This document shows positions 9,811 through 18,969 of a DNA stretch of 64,000 bases, in pieces (the stretch's first letter is position 1; each line of letters begins with the position of its first letter). The translations under genes were made by a program, and so were the position numbers. Location of the stretch: the NCBI GenBank assembly GCA_900469965.1, contig UBZP01000024.1, positions 1 to 64,000 on the forward strand, in the 5' to 3' direction. Below the pieces are notes generated by a model, which saw only the letters and a program-made list of their open reading frames with translations, was not told the DNA's origin and made no database searches. This DNA comes from Hyphomicrobiales bacterium (GTDB lineage Bacteria; Pseudomonadota; Alphaproteobacteria; Rhizobiales; Rhizobiaceae).

Positions 9811-10320
9811 ATGGCCGAGATCAAGGATCCGGAAAACACCATCATCATGGAGACCTCGAAGGGCAAGGTCGTCATCCAGCTCATGCCCGACGTCGCCCCC
9901 GGCCACGTCGCCCGCATCAAGGAACTGACGCGCGAGGGCGCCTATGACGGCGTCGTCTTCCACCGCGTCATCGAGGACTTCATGGCCCAGACCGGCGACG
10001 TCCAGTACGGCAAGACCGGCGGCAAGGACTTCAATCCCGGCCGTGCCGGCATGGGCGGTTCCGAGAAGCCGGACCTGAAGGCCGAATTCTCCAACGTTAG
10101 CCATGTCCGCGGCACCTGCTCGATGGCCCGCAGCCAGATGCCGAACTCGGCCAACTCGCAGTTCTTCATCTGCTTCACCGATGCCCCCTGGCTGAACAAG
10201 CAGTATTCGGTCTGGGGCCAGGTCATCGAGGGCATGGACAACATCGACAAGATCAAGCGCGGCGAGCCCGTGAAGGATCCCGACACGATCGTCTCGATGA
10301 AGGTCGCAGCCGACGCCTGA
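9811..10320 (+). CDS. ppiB: Cytoplasmic cyclophilin-type peptidyl-prolyl isomerase
   Basis: A 169-residue cyclophilin without a signal peptide, so cytoplasmic. It repeats the same core as its upstream neighbour (FHRVIEDFMAQTGDVQYG, then CSMARSQMPNSANSQFFI), consistent with a tandem duplication followed by loss or gain of the export signal. AAGGAGA precedes the ATG. An intrinsic terminator 14 bases after the stop closes the coaD-ppiA-ppiB group. Confidence 0.94.
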   Translation: MAEIKDPENTIIMETSKGKVVIQLMPDVAPGHVARIKELTREGAYDGVVFHRVIEDFMAQTGDVQYGKTGGKDFNPGRAGMGGSEKPDLKAEFSNVSHVRGTCSMARSQMPNSANSQFFICFTDAPWLNKQYSVWGQVIEGMDNIDKIKRGEPVKDPDTIVSMKVAADA

Positions 10321-10334
10321 TCGATCCCGTCTCC

Positions 10335-10382
10335 GGAAACCCGCTCCGTTGCGTCCAGGCGCCGGGGCGGGTTTCCCTTTTC
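10335..10382 (+). terminator. Intrinsic terminator after ppiB
   Basis: A 10-bp stem (10335-10344 with 10367-10376) and CTTTTC directly after it, between ppiB and queA. Confidence 0.75.
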
Positions 10383-10431
10383 TGCCGAAATGGTTTATCG
10401 GCACGTCCGAACCCCAAGACCGTCCAGTCCG

Positions 10432-11517
10432 ATGCGCATTGACCTGTTCGATTTCGAGCTCCCCGAGGAGCGGATCGCCCTACGCCCGGTGACCCCGCGC
10501 GAGTCGGCGCGGCTGCTCCTCGTCCGGCCGGACGAGGAAAACCCGTTCGAGGACCGCCATGTGGGCGACCTGCCGGCGTTCCTGCGGCCCGGCGATGCGC
10601 TGGTGTTCAACGACACCCGCGTGATCCCGGCGCAGCTCGAAGGCATCCGCCACCGCGAAGGGGCGGGCGGCCAGCAGGTTTCGGCGACGCTGCACATGCG
10701 TATCGCCGGCGACCGCTGGAAGGCCTTCGCCAGGCCCGGCAAGCGTATCAAGGTCGGCGACCGCATCGCCTTCGGCCACGGCGGCAACGTCTGCCTGCTC
10801 GGCTCGCTCGACGCGACGGTCGAGGAGAAGGGCGAGGGCGGCGAGGTGACCCTGCGCTTCGACCTCTCCGGCCCCTCCCTCGACGAGGCGATCGCCGGCG
10901 TCGGCCACATTCCGCTGCCGCCCTATATCGCCTCCAAGCGCGATGACGACGAGGCCGACCGCCGCGACTACCAGACGATCTATGCCCGCGAGGAGGGGGC
11001 GGTCGCGGCACCGACGGCCGGACTGCATTTCACGCCCGAGCTCTTTGAGAAGATCGACGCCGCCGGCATCGAGCGCCACTTCGTCACCCTGCATGTGGGG
11101 GCGGGAACCTTCCTGCCGGTCAAGGCGGACGATACCGACGACCACGTCATGCACCAGGAGATCGGCTACGTCTCGAAGCAGACGGCCGATGCGCTGAACG
11201 CGGTGCGGGCAAGGGGCGGCCGGATCATCTGCGTCGGCACGACGTCGCTGCGGCTGCTGGAGAGTGCCGCGCAGGACGACGGCACGATCGCGCCGTGGTC
11301 GGGCGCCACCGGCATCTTCATCACGCCCGGCTATCGCTTCCGCACCGCTGACGTGCTGATGACCAATTTCCACCTGCCGAAGTCGACGCTGTTCATGCTC
11401 GTTTCGGCCTTCGCCGGGCTGAAGACGATGCGGGCGGCCTATGCGCACGCGATCGAGACCGGCTACCGCTTCTATTCCTATGGCGACGCCAGCCTGCTTT
11501 TCCGGAAGAGACCATGA
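10432..11517 (+). CDS. queA: tRNA preQ1(34) S-adenosylmethionine ribosyltransferase-isomerase QueA
   Basis: Transfers and isomerises the ribosyl group of SAM onto preQ1 at tRNA position 34, giving epoxyqueuosine. The 361-residue protein starts [16 protein letters not shown], the family's usual N terminus. [13 protein letters not shown] and [14 protein letters not shown] are the conserved active-site segments, and [19 protein letters not shown] the C-terminal one. No strong Shine-Dalgarno is visible. It overlaps tgt by four bases (ATGA), so the last two shared queuosine steps are translationally coupled. Confidence 0.97.
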   Translation: MRIDLFDFELPEERIALRPVTPRESARLLLVRPDEENPFEDRHVGDLPAFLRPGDALVFNDTRVIPAQLEGIRHREGAGGQQVSATLHMRIAGDRWKAFARPGKRIKVGDRIAFGHGGNVCLLGSLDATVEEKGEGGEVTLRFDLSGPSLDEAIAGVGHIPLPPYIASKRDDDEADRRDYQTIYAREEGAVAAPTAGLHFTPELFEKIDAAGIERHFVTLHVGAGTFLPVKADDTDDHVMHQEIGYVSKQTADALNAVRARGGRIICVGTTSLRLLESAAQDDGTIAPWSGATGIFITPGYRFRTADVLMTNFHLPKSTLFMLVSAFAGLKTMRAAYAHAIETGYRFYSYGDASLLFRKRP

Positions 11518-12653
11518 CCGAACGCTTCGAATTCAAGCTGCTTGCGACCGACGGCAAGGCCCGGCGCGGCGAGGTGTCGATGCCGCGCGGCACGATCCGC
11601 ACGCCCGCCTTCATGCCGGTCGGCACGGTGGGCACGGTCAAGGCGATGTATCTCGACCAGGTGCGCGAGCTCGGCGCCGACATCATTCTCGGCAATACCT
11701 ATCACCTGATGCTGCGCCCCGGCGCCGAGCGGGTCTCCCGCCTCGGCGGCCTGCACGGCCTGATCCGCTGGCCCCATCCGATCCTGACCGATTCCGGCGG
11801 TTTCCAGGTGATGTCGCTCTCCGGCCTGCGCAAGCTCGACGAGCAGGGCGTCACCTTCAAGAGCCATGTCGACGGTTCCCTGCACCACATGTCGCCGGAA
11901 CGCTCGATCGAGATCCAGGGCCTGCTCGACAGTGACATCCAGATGCAACTCGACGAATGCGTGCGGCTGCCGGCCGAGCCGAAGGAGATCGAGCGGGCGA
12001 TGGAGATGTCCTATCGCTGGGCCGAGCGCTGCAAGGCGGCCTTCGGCGACCAGCCGGGCAAGGCCATGTTCGGCATCGTCCAGGGCGGCGATATCGCCAG
12101 CCTGCGCGAGCGCTCGGCGCAGGCGCTGTCCGGCCTCGACCTGAAGGGCTACGCGATCGGCGGACTGGCCGTCGGCGAGCCGCAGGCCGTCATGCTCGAC
12201 ATGATCGACACGACATGCCCGCACCTGCCGTTCGAGAAGCCGCGCTACCTGATGGGCGTCGGCACGCCGGACGATATCCTCAAATCGGTGGCGCACGGCA
12301 TCGACATGTTCGACTGCGTCATGCCGACCCGTTCCGGCCGCCACGGCCTGGCCTTCACGCGCAACGGCCGCATCAACATCCGCAACGCCCGCCACGCCGA
12401 AGACATGCGGCCGCTCGACGAGCAGTCGTCCTGCCCGGCATCGCGCGACTACTCGCGCGCCTACCTGCATCACCTCGTGCGGTCCAACGAATCGCTCGGC
12501 GGGATGCTCCTGACCTGGAGCAACCTGGCCTACTACCAGGATCTGATGGCGGGCATTCGCACAGCCATCGAGCAGGGCCGCTATGCCGAGTTCATGGCGG
12601 AAACGCAGGAAGGCTGGGCCCGCGGCGAGGCGGAAGCGAAGAAGGGCGCCTAG
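11514..12653 (+). CDS. tgt: tRNA-guanine transglycosylase Tgt (zinc site degenerate)
   Basis: Exchanges guanine 34 for preQ1 in tRNAs for Asp, Asn, His and Tyr, 379 residues. The general acid Asp93 ([10 protein letters not shown]) and the nucleophile Asp267 (MFDCVMPTR) are both present, as is the substrate loop GLAVGE. The zinc motif is not: where E. coli Tgt has Cys302, Cys304, Cys307 and His333, this protein has Ser305, Cys307, Ser310 and Ser336, with the surrounding [11 protein letters not shown] well conserved. The reading frame is intact, so this is divergence rather than damage. See findings. Confidence 0.95.
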   Translation: MTERFEFKLLATDGKARRGEVSMPRGTIRTPAFMPVGTVGTVKAMYLDQVRELGADIILGNTYHLMLRPGAERVSRLGGLHGLIRWPHPILTDSGGFQVMSLSGLRKLDEQGVTFKSHVDGSLHHMSPERSIEIQGLLDSDIQMQLDECVRLPAEPKEIERAMEMSYRWAERCKAAFGDQPGKAMFGIVQGGDIASLRERSAQALSGLDLKGYAIGGLAVGEPQAVMLDMIDTTCPHLPFEKPRYLMGVGTPDDILKSVAHGIDMFDCVMPTRSGRHGLAFTRNGRINIRNARHAEDMRPLDEQSSCPASRDYSRAYLHHLVRSNESLGGMLLTWSNLAYYQDLMAGIRTAIEQGRYAEFMAETQEGWARGEAEAKKGA

Positions 12654-12734
12654 TGCCAGGCATTGAGGAAGATCCGGCCTTTTCTCGACTTTAGCACATT
12701 CTGATAAAGTGACACATGAAGAACCGAGGCCGGT

Positions 12735-13187
12735 TCAGATGTCCGATCCGACGGCGGAGCGCATCATGTGGACGCCGTTGATCTTGTAGCTCCCGTCGGG
12801 CTGCCGGACCACCTGGTAGACGGCGGTCCAGTCCTTGCCGTCGGTCCCCCTGACCAGCACCTCCTGCAGGACGGTATCGCCCGAGACCCTGGCGCGGCCG
12901 AAGCCGAAATTGCCGGGGCGATAGACCGGCGCATAGCCGCGCTTGACCATCTCGAAGAAGGACGTCTCGTCCGGAAACTTCTGCCGGATCGTCGGCGAGG
13001 CGAAGGCATAGGCCGCCGCGGCATCGTCGGCCAGGAAGGCTTCGATCTGCGCCGTGATCACGGCCTGCGCGGTCTGGACGACATCCTCTGCCATCGCCGG
13101 CCGGGCCGCCGGCGGCAAGAGAAGCATGCAGAGAAAGACGGCTGCTGTGACGATCCTCATGACGCGCAATCCCGTCGACCGGATCAT
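12735..13187 (-). CDS. Secreted DUF4864-type protein
   Basis: A protein of up to 150 residues with a signal peptide (VTAAVFLCMLLLPPAARPAMA) and a mature domain of about 120 residues. QIEAFLADDAAAAYAFASPTIR and the end YKINGVHMM look like the SnoaL/NTF2-like DUF4864 family, small periplasmic proteins of unknown role. The start is uncertain: ATG 13187 or ATG 13160 (MRIVTAAVF) would both give an exported protein. It converges with tgt, 81 bases apart. Confidence 0.75.
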   Translation of the reverse strand: MIRSTGLRVMRIVTAAVFLCMLLLPPAARPAMAEDVVQTAQAVITAQIEAFLADDAAAAYAFASPTIRQKFPDETSFFEMVKRGYAPVYRPGNFGFGRARVSGDTVLQEVLVRGTDGKDWTAVYQVVRQPDGSYKINGVHMMRSAVGSDI

Positions 13188-13408
13188 GTTAGCGCAGATG
13201 CCGGGATTGGAAAGGGGCCGTCATCCGGGCAGCGGAACGATTTGAGGAGAGGCAGGGGGACGACGACCCTTAGCCGAAAGTATTCAACGACATGTGATGG
13301 AAATTCGATGTGAAAGGTGAGCAATCGGCCGGCCCGGGGGCGCGGCCCATTGCGACCCGCTCCGGCATCGGGACGCACCGCAAGCCTGCCGGCATCGGCC
13401 GCGCCGGA

Positions 13409-15367
13409 TCATTGCCCGTGCGCCGCCTGCTGTCCGTGCGCCGTGACGATCGCGTCCGCCTCCTTGCCGTAGACTTCCTCGAAATGATCGAAAGCCTTCG
13501 AGAAGTAACCGATGCCCTGCGTGGCCGAGCGCAGCGAGCGGGCGAGGTCCTCCAGCATGCTGGCCGGAACGAGGGCGCGGAAGGTATCCCAGCCCTTGGC
13601 GGCCTCGTCGCGATCGAACCCCAGCACCTGGCCCTTCAGCGCCGAGACGATCTGGACCAGCCCGCCGGTATAGACGGAGGGAATGTGGATCTCGACGCGG
13701 GCGATCGGCTGCATCAGGACCGGTGCCGCCTGCGCCATGGCCTGCCGCGCCCCCATCTTGGCGGCGGTCCGGAAGGCGTATTCCGAGCTGTCGACGGTAT
13801 GGTGCTGGCCATCCGTGAGCGTCACGCCGACGTCGATGACGCCGAAGCCGAGCGGGCCCTTGTCCATCGCCTCGCGGGCGCCGGCCTCGACCGCCGGGAT
13901 GAAGTTCCGCGGCACCGCGCCGCCCTTGACGACCTCGGCAAAGGAGAAGCCGTCGCCGCGGCCGTTCGGATGGACGCTGAGCTTGACGTCGGCGAACTGG
14001 CCGGCGCCGCCCGTCTGCTTGCGGTGGCGATAGTGGACCTCGGAGGGCCGCGACACGGTCTCCCTATAGACCGGGCTGGGCGGCTGGTCCTCCACGACGA
14101 TATGGAAGACGTCGGCGAGCGTCCTTGTCACCTCGCGTAGGTGCAGCGGGCCCTGGATGCTGATGAGGTAGGCGCCGGTGCCTTCCTCCTGCGACAGGCG
14201 CAGCCCGCGGTCGGTCTCGGCGATCTTGGCCAGCGCCGAAGAGAGCTTGGTCTCGTCGCGCTCGTTGCTTGGAATGAGGATCCGCTCGAGCATGGGCGAG
14301 GGCGGTGCCGTCCAGTCCGGTGGCGGGAAGGCCGTGCCGACCGCAAGCAGGGCAGGGACCGGCAGGCGGTCCGACTTGACCGAGGCAAAGACCTCGCCCG
14401 ACGCGAGCGGGCCGTTGGCGATCGGGCGGGACGAAATCGGATCCTGCAGCGTGCCGAGCCCGCCTTCGCCGAGGGCCGCGGCCTGCTTGATCTCGCCGAG
14501 CGCGCGCCCCAGCACCGTCTTGCCGATGTTCGCGCGGTGGAAGGCGTGGAAGCTCACGGCGGCAATGTCGGCTCCGGCTGCTGCTGCCAGCCGGTCGCGC
14601 AGCGCATCGACCGGCGGCGCCTCGTGGCGGAGCGCTTTCATCAGCCGCTGCATGCCGTTGCCGTGACCGGCCGAGCCGATGAAGACGGGGGTGATGCGGT
14701 TTTCCTTCAGGATCCGCGTGGCGATGGAATAGAGAGCGGCGCCGTCCGGCTCGCGATCCTCGATCAGTTCCTCCAGCAGCCAGTCGTCGAACTCCGAAAG
14801 ATGCTCGAGCAGCTCGGTGCGCGCCTCCTGTTCGCGCTCGGCGACGTCCTGAGGCAGGGCGACGAGATTGGAGGGTTGGCCCTCGCGGTAGCGCCAGGCG
14901 CGCTCGGAGATCAGGTCGACGCTGCCAACGATCGCCTCGCCTTCGCGGATGGGGACCTGCCGCAGCACGAGCGTGTGGCGGGCATAGTCCTGGAGTGCTG
15001 CGATCACGTCGCGGATGCGCCCGCGCGGTTCGTCGATCCGGTTGACGAAGATGATGCAGGGGGTTCCCGACGCCTCGATCACCCGCAGGTAGGGGGCTGC
15101 CAGCACGGCTTCCTCCGGCGCCGGCGAAACGCACAGGATGCAGGCGTCGCTGGTCAGAAGCGCGTTCTGCGCATGGGCGATGGCCTCGACCGAGCCGGGC
15201 GTGTCGAGCGCGCACCAGGATTCGCCGCCGTAGTCGAAGGTGCCGAGGTTCAGTCCGGATGGCGAGGCGCTCTTCTTCGCGCCGCCCGCGAGCGCGCCCA
15301 GTTTCTCCACAAGCGTCGATTTGCCCGTCTGCGACGGGCCGACCACGGCAAAGCAGCGCATCGGCAT
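13409..15367 (-). CDS. EF-G-like translational GTPase paralogue with atypical G domain
   Basis: A 652-residue protein with the EF-G domain order: a GTPase domain, domain II, and C-terminal domains IV/V (VHYRHRKQTGGAGQFADVKL, GSGF-like segments, PSVYTGGLVQIVSALKGQ). It is not the main fusA. The P-loop is G10-PSQTGK-S17, G3 is D55-TPG-S59, and G4 is N109-RID-112. Only 37 residues separate P-loop and G3, and the RGITI switch I motif is absent. A GGGAGGA Shine-Dalgarno precedes ATG 15367, which supports this start over one 43 codons upstream. Its role in translation is unknown; a ribosome-associated stress function is possible but inferred. Confidence 0.85.
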   Translation of the reverse strand: MPMRCFAVVGPSQTGKSTLVEKLGALAGGAKKSASPSGLNLGTFDYGGESWCALDTPGSVEAIAHAQNALLTSDACILCVSPAPEEAVLAAPYLRVIEASGTPCIIFVNRIDEPRGRIRDVIAALQDYARHTLVLRQVPIREGEAIVGSVDLISERAWRYREGQPSNLVALPQDVAEREQEARTELLEHLSEFDDWLLEELIEDREPDGAALYSIATRILKENRITPVFIGSAGHGNGMQRLMKALRHEAPPVDALRDRLAAAAGADIAAVSFHAFHRANIGKTVLGRALGEIKQAAALGEGGLGTLQDPISSRPIANGPLASGEVFASVKSDRLPVPALLAVGTAFPPPDWTAPPSPMLERILIPSNERDETKLSSALAKIAETDRGLRLSQEEGTGAYLISIQGPLHLREVTRTLADVFHIVVEDQPPSPVYRETVSRPSEVHYRHRKQTGGAGQFADVKLSVHPNGRGDGFSFAEVVKGGAVPRNFIPAVEAGAREAMDKGPLGFGVIDVGVTLTDGQHHTVDSSEYAFRTAAKMGARQAMAQAAPVLMQPIARVEIHIPSVYTGGLVQIVSALKGQVLGFDRDEAAKGWDTFRALVPASMLEDLARSLRSATQGIGYFSKAFDHFEEVYGKEADAIVTAHGQQAAHGQ

Positions 15368-15514
15368 TCCTCCCTCTGCCAGCATCGCAACTCTCTCCGT
15401 CGAGCAGGATGACGCGAAGCGGGCGGAAGCGCCAGAGAGGAAATCGCATTTTCTTTCAAGGAGCCAACCGCGCTGCGCGCCACGCCTTCCGATCAAGGCG
15501 ATCGGCGGCCGGCG

Positions 15515-16699
15515 TCAGGATCGGGAGCGGCGGGGACCGTGCCATTTCACCGCCGCGGCCTCGCCGATGGCGACGCCGAGGAGGATGGCCGCAGCGGTCA
15601 GCTGGATAAGAAAATTGGTGGTGTTCGAAACGAACAGGTAGGCGGCGCAGAGCAGGGCGATGCCGGCGACATGCGCGTAGGGGACGATGCGCGACGAGGC
15701 GGCCCGCATCCAGCCGAGGCCGGCGAGATAGAGGGCAGGGCCGCCGAGCAGCGCCACGGCACTGCTGCCGGCCCCGCTCTCGTACGGGTGGGAGAGGCTG
15801 AAATCCTCGCCGACGGCGGTCAGGATGATGCCGGCGATGATCGGCAGATGGCAGTAGGTGAAGAGATGCTGGGCGGTCTCCTGCGGCCTGCTCGTCCGTT
15901 CGGCCTTCTCCGCCGCCTTCTCCTGCCCGTGATGGAAATAGAGCCACCACATCAGGACGGTGGTGACGAAGGCGAGGACGAGAACCGGCATCGTCGCGGC
16001 ATTCTCGAGATGCGACGAGGCGTTCTTTCCCGTCGTCAGGATGGTCTCGCCGAGCGCGATGATGACGAACAGCGCGCAGCGTTCGGCCAGGTGTTCGCCA
16101 TCGACATCGAGGGTCTCGGGCGGCGAAGCGCCGATCGACGGCAGCCAGTAGCGCAGGACGGGGCCGGTATACTCGACCGCGAGCGCGGCCACCCAGAAGA
16201 GGATGCGCAGATGCGGCTCCGACAGGCCGCCTGCAATCCACAGCGAACCGGAGATCATGAGCCAGCCCGTGATCCGCAGGAACGTCATGAACGCTGCGCG
16301 ATCGCCGCTGCGGAACGCGTAGAGCGCAAGGAGCGAACGGGAGAGCTGCATCGCGCAATAGGCGAGCGCGAAGACGAGCCCCATGTCCGAAAACGCCTTT
16401 GGCAGCGCGATCGCAAGGATGATTCCGAGGAACATCAGCGCGAACAGGAACAGCCGGACCGGGACGATCTCGGAATCGAGCAGGTTGGTGACCCACGTCG
16501 TATGGATCCACACCCACCAGAGCGCGAAGATGAAAAGGAGGGTCTCGCTCGCGATACCGAAGGTGAAGTCCTTCGCAAGCGTCTCCGACAGCTGGATCAG
16601 CGCGAAGACGAAGACGAGATCGAAAAAGAGTTCGGGAAAGCTCGCTCGGGAAGCCTCCGCATCGTCCTTCCGCAGCCAATACCGCCCGTCGCCCGCCAT
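15515..16699 (-). CDS. Low temperature requirement protein A (LtrA) family membrane protein
   Basis: A 394-residue integral membrane protein with about ten to twelve hydrophobic helices. ASFPELFFDLVFVFALIQLSETL at the N terminus is the LtrA family hallmark; ALGETILTTGKNASS in the middle is also typical. The family is named from a Listeria cold-growth locus and its activity is unknown. GGGAGG lies six bases before ATG 16699. The gene stands alone between the EF-G-like gene and the purC upstream region. Confidence 0.88.
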   Translation of the reverse strand: MAGDGRYWLRKDDAEASRASFPELFFDLVFVFALIQLSETLAKDFTFGIASETLLFIFALWWVWIHTTWVTNLLDSEIVPVRLFLFALMFLGIILAIALPKAFSDMGLVFALAYCAMQLSRSLLALYAFRSGDRAAFMTFLRITGWLMISGSLWIAGGLSEPHLRILFWVAALAVEYTGPVLRYWLPSIGASPPETLDVDGEHLAERCALFVIIALGETILTTGKNASSHLENAATMPVLVLAFVTTVLMWWLYFHHGQEKAAEKAERTSRPQETAQHLFTYCHLPIIAGIILTAVGEDFSLSHPYESGAGSSAVALLGGPALYLAGLGWMRAASSRIVPYAHVAGIALLCAAYLFVSNTTNFLIQLTAAAILLGVAIGEAAAVKWHGPRRSRS

Positions 16700-16817
16700 G
16701 ATGCCTCCCGCTCGCTGCCGGTATGCTATCCTGTCGAGTGCCCGGAACGGAAGGCCGAGCGATGTCCAGAGCCGACGCGTGAGCGAGGCAAGGCAGGGAG
16801 CAAACCCGGGGAGAGTA

Positions 16818-16856
16818 ACATTCCAACTTTGCAGGATCAGGACATTCTAACTTTGC
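16818..16856. repeat. Two 15-bp direct repeats, 24 bp period
   Basis: ACATTCCAACTTTGC at 16818-16832 and ACATTCTAACTTTGC at 16842-16856 differ at one base and are spaced 24 bases start to start. They sit in the 305-base gap between the LtrA gene and purC. They could be an operator pair for purC or the remnant of a mobile-element end; no transposase is present. Confidence 0.7.
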
Positions 16857-16882
16857 GGCTACATCCAAGCATCGCATAAGAT
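16853..16882 (+). promoter_or_regulatory. Possible purC promoter
   Basis: TTGCGG (16853-16858) and TAAGAT (16877-16882) are 18 bases apart. The -35 box overlaps the second direct repeat. This is a pattern match in the gap 16700-17004, which otherwise holds no gene. Confidence 0.3.
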
Positions 16883-17004
16883 AGATTATGGAACTATTGG
16901 ATGTGGATTTCCGCTATCGGCGGCCGGCACGCCCCCTTTGCCTTGACCTTCCGGTCCGCGCCTGCTTTAGCCCTGTCATCACTCCTGCATGCGAGGCCCG
17001 GCCG

Positions 17005-17958
17005 ATGAGCGAACTGCGCGTACTTTCAGATGCCTTCATTCCCGAACTGCCGGGCCGTTACAAGGGCAAGGTTCGCGAGAACTACGATCTTGCCGACGGC
17101 AGCCGCATCATCATCGCCACCGATCGCCTCAGCGCCTTCGACATCATCCTGACGTCGATCCCGTTCAAGGGCCAGGTCCTGACGCAGACGGCGCGCTACT
17201 GGTTCGAGGAAACCGCCGACATCTGCCCGAACCATGTGCTGGCCTATCCGGATCCGAACGTGGTCGTCGGTACGCGGCTCGACATCCTGCCGGTCGAGGT
17301 CGTCGTCCGCGGCTATCTGGCCGGCACCACCAGCACCTCGGTTCTGACCAAGTACAGAAACGGCGAACGCGAGATGTACGGCATCCGCCTGCCGGACGGC
17401 CTGCGCGACAACGAGAAACTGCCGCAGCCGATCATCACGCCGACCAGCAAGGCCTTCGACGGCGGCCATGACGAGCCGCTCTCCGGCGACGAGATCCTGG
17501 CCAAGGGACTGCTTTCGGCCGAGCAATGGGAGACGGTCTCTGCCTATGCGCTGTCGCTCTTCGCCCGCGGCCAAGCGCGCGCCGCCGAGCGCGGCCTGAT
17601 CCTCGTCGACACCAAGTACGAGTTCGGCACCGACAAGGACGGCAGGATCGTGCTTGCCGATGAGATCCACACGCCGGACAGCAGCCGCTACTGGATTGCC
17701 GACAGCTATGAGGCGGCGTTTGCCGCCGGCACGCGGCCGCAGAGCTTCGACAAGGATTTCGTCCGCGCCTGGGTCACCGAGCGCTGCGATCCCTACAAGG
17801 ATCCGATCCCAGCGATCCCGGCCGAGCTCATCGAGCAGACCTCCAGGGTCTATATCCAGGCCTACGAGACGATCACCGGCCAGACCTTCGTGCCGGACCT
17901 CTCGGGCACCACGGTGCTGGAGCGGATCCGCAAGAACCTCACGCCGTACTTCGAATAA
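17005..17958 (+). CDS. purC: Phosphoribosylaminoimidazole-succinocarboxamide synthase
   Basis: Condenses CAIR with aspartate (SAICAR synthase), step eight of purine synthesis. At 317 residues it belongs to the longer PurC form rather than the approximately 240-residue form; rhizobia often have both. [34 protein letters not shown] and [14 protein letters not shown] are family signatures. ATG 17005 ([11 protein letters not shown]) fits the family start; an upstream start would add 39 unrelated residues. It is monocistronic, converging with the metallo-hydrolase gene. Confidence 0.96.
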   Translation: MSELRVLSDAFIPELPGRYKGKVRENYDLADGSRIIIATDRLSAFDIILTSIPFKGQVLTQTARYWFEETADICPNHVLAYPDPNVVVGTRLDILPVEVVVRGYLAGTTSTSVLTKYRNGEREMYGIRLPDGLRDNEKLPQPIITPTSKAFDGGHDEPLSGDEILAKGLLSAEQWETVSAYALSLFARGQARAAERGLILVDTKYEFGTDKDGRIVLADEIHTPDSSRYWIADSYEAAFAAGTRPQSFDKDFVRAWVTERCDPYKDPIPAIPAELIEQTSRVYIQAYETITGQTFVPDLSGTTVLERIRKNLTPYFE

Positions 17959-18034
17959 CCTATTGCATATCAACGGTATGCGCAACTCTGTGGAAGTCGT
18001 GCCTGAACGGCGACCGTGGCCACGGATCGTTATA

Positions 18035-18062
18035 TTCAATATTTAATATGCATAATATTGAA
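18035..18062. repeat. AT-rich perfect inverted repeat in a convergent intergenic region
   Basis: TTCAATATT (18035-18043) and AATATTGAA (18054-18062) are perfect 9-bp arms around TAATATGCAT. The 28 bases are almost entirely A and T within GC-rich DNA, between the 3' ends of purC and the metallo-hydrolase gene. It has no G+C stem, so it is not a typical terminator. Confidence 0.7.
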
Positions 18063-18134
18063 TGACCAGCCGCCGACTTTGGGCCCGCGCAGGCAGCCGG
18101 CGCAAGCAACCGGCGGCCGCCCATTCGGGGCGGC

Positions 18135-18968
18135 CTAAGCCGGCGCCCTCACCTCGTCGGTGACGTCGAGTTCGATCACCATCTGGTCATGGGCCGGCTC
18201 CACATTTTCCGGCGTCTCCCGCATCACCGCCGCGTAGTCGAGCGGCACGTGCATGTGCGTCAGCGCGGCGCGCTGCGGCTTCAGCCGCTCGATCCAGTCG
18301 AGCGCCTGGCCGAGCGACAGGTGGCTGACATGCGGGCGGTACTGCAGCGCGTCGATCACCAGGAAATCGAGCCCCGCAAGGCGGGCCACGGTTTCTTCGG
18401 GAAAATCGCTGACGTCGGTGCAATAGGCGAAGCCGCCGACCCTGAAACCGAGCGAATGGATCGCGCCGTGCACCTGCATCAGAGGCTGGAAGCTGATGTC
18501 GCCCCCTGCTCCGCCGATCACCACCGGCCGGTCGGCCGGCTCGATCAGGTTGGCGCGGACGATCGGCGGGTAGAAGCCGCCCTCCGGCGTCTCGAGGCAA
18601 TAGGAAAAGCCCTCGCGGATGCGCGCCATCGTCGGCGGGTCCGCCCAGATCGGCACCTGCCCGCCACGGATGACGAAGCCGCGGATGTCGTCGATGCCGT
18701 GGATGTGGTCGGCATGGGGATGGGTGTAGAGCACCGCATCGATATGGGAGACCTTCGCCGCGATCATCTGCTCTCGGAAATCCGGGCCGGTGTCGACGAC
18801 GACGGTCGTCGTCCCCTCGGGCCCGATCTGCTCGACGAGAAGGGCGGCACGCGTGCGGCGGTTCTTCGGGTTTTCCGGGTCGCAGGCGCCCCAGTCCCCG
18901 GTGATCCGCGGCGTTCCCGGCGAGGAACCGCAGCCGAGGATGGTGAAGCGCCGCCGGTAGCCCGCCAT
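18135..18968 (-). CDS. MBL-fold metallo-hydrolase (PhnP/LipB-associated type)
   Basis: A 277-residue metallo-beta-lactamase-fold hydrolase. The metal motif is THPHADHIHGID near residue 80, with further ligands in DTGPDF and AYCTDVSDF and a terminal LTHMHVPLDY. The N terminus TILGCGSSPGTPRI and general layout resemble PhnP-type phosphoribosyl cyclic phosphodiesterases, but no phn genes are nearby, so the substrate is unknown. ATG 18968 lies one base downstream of the tatD stop, implying coupled expression with tatD and metG. Confidence 0.88.
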   Translation of the reverse strand: MAGYRRRFTILGCGSSPGTPRITGDWGACDPENPKNRRTRAALLVEQIGPEGTTTVVVDTGPDFREQMIAAKVSHIDAVLYTHPHADHIHGIDDIRGFVIRGGQVPIWADPPTMARIREGFSYCLETPEGGFYPPIVRANLIEPADRPVVIGGAGGDISFQPLMQVHGAIHSLGFRVGGFAYCTDVSDFPEETVARLAGLDFLVIDALQYRPHVSHLSLGQALDWIERLKPQRAALTHMHVPLDYAAVMRETPENVEPAHDQMVIELDVTDEVRAPA

Positions 18969-18969
18969 T

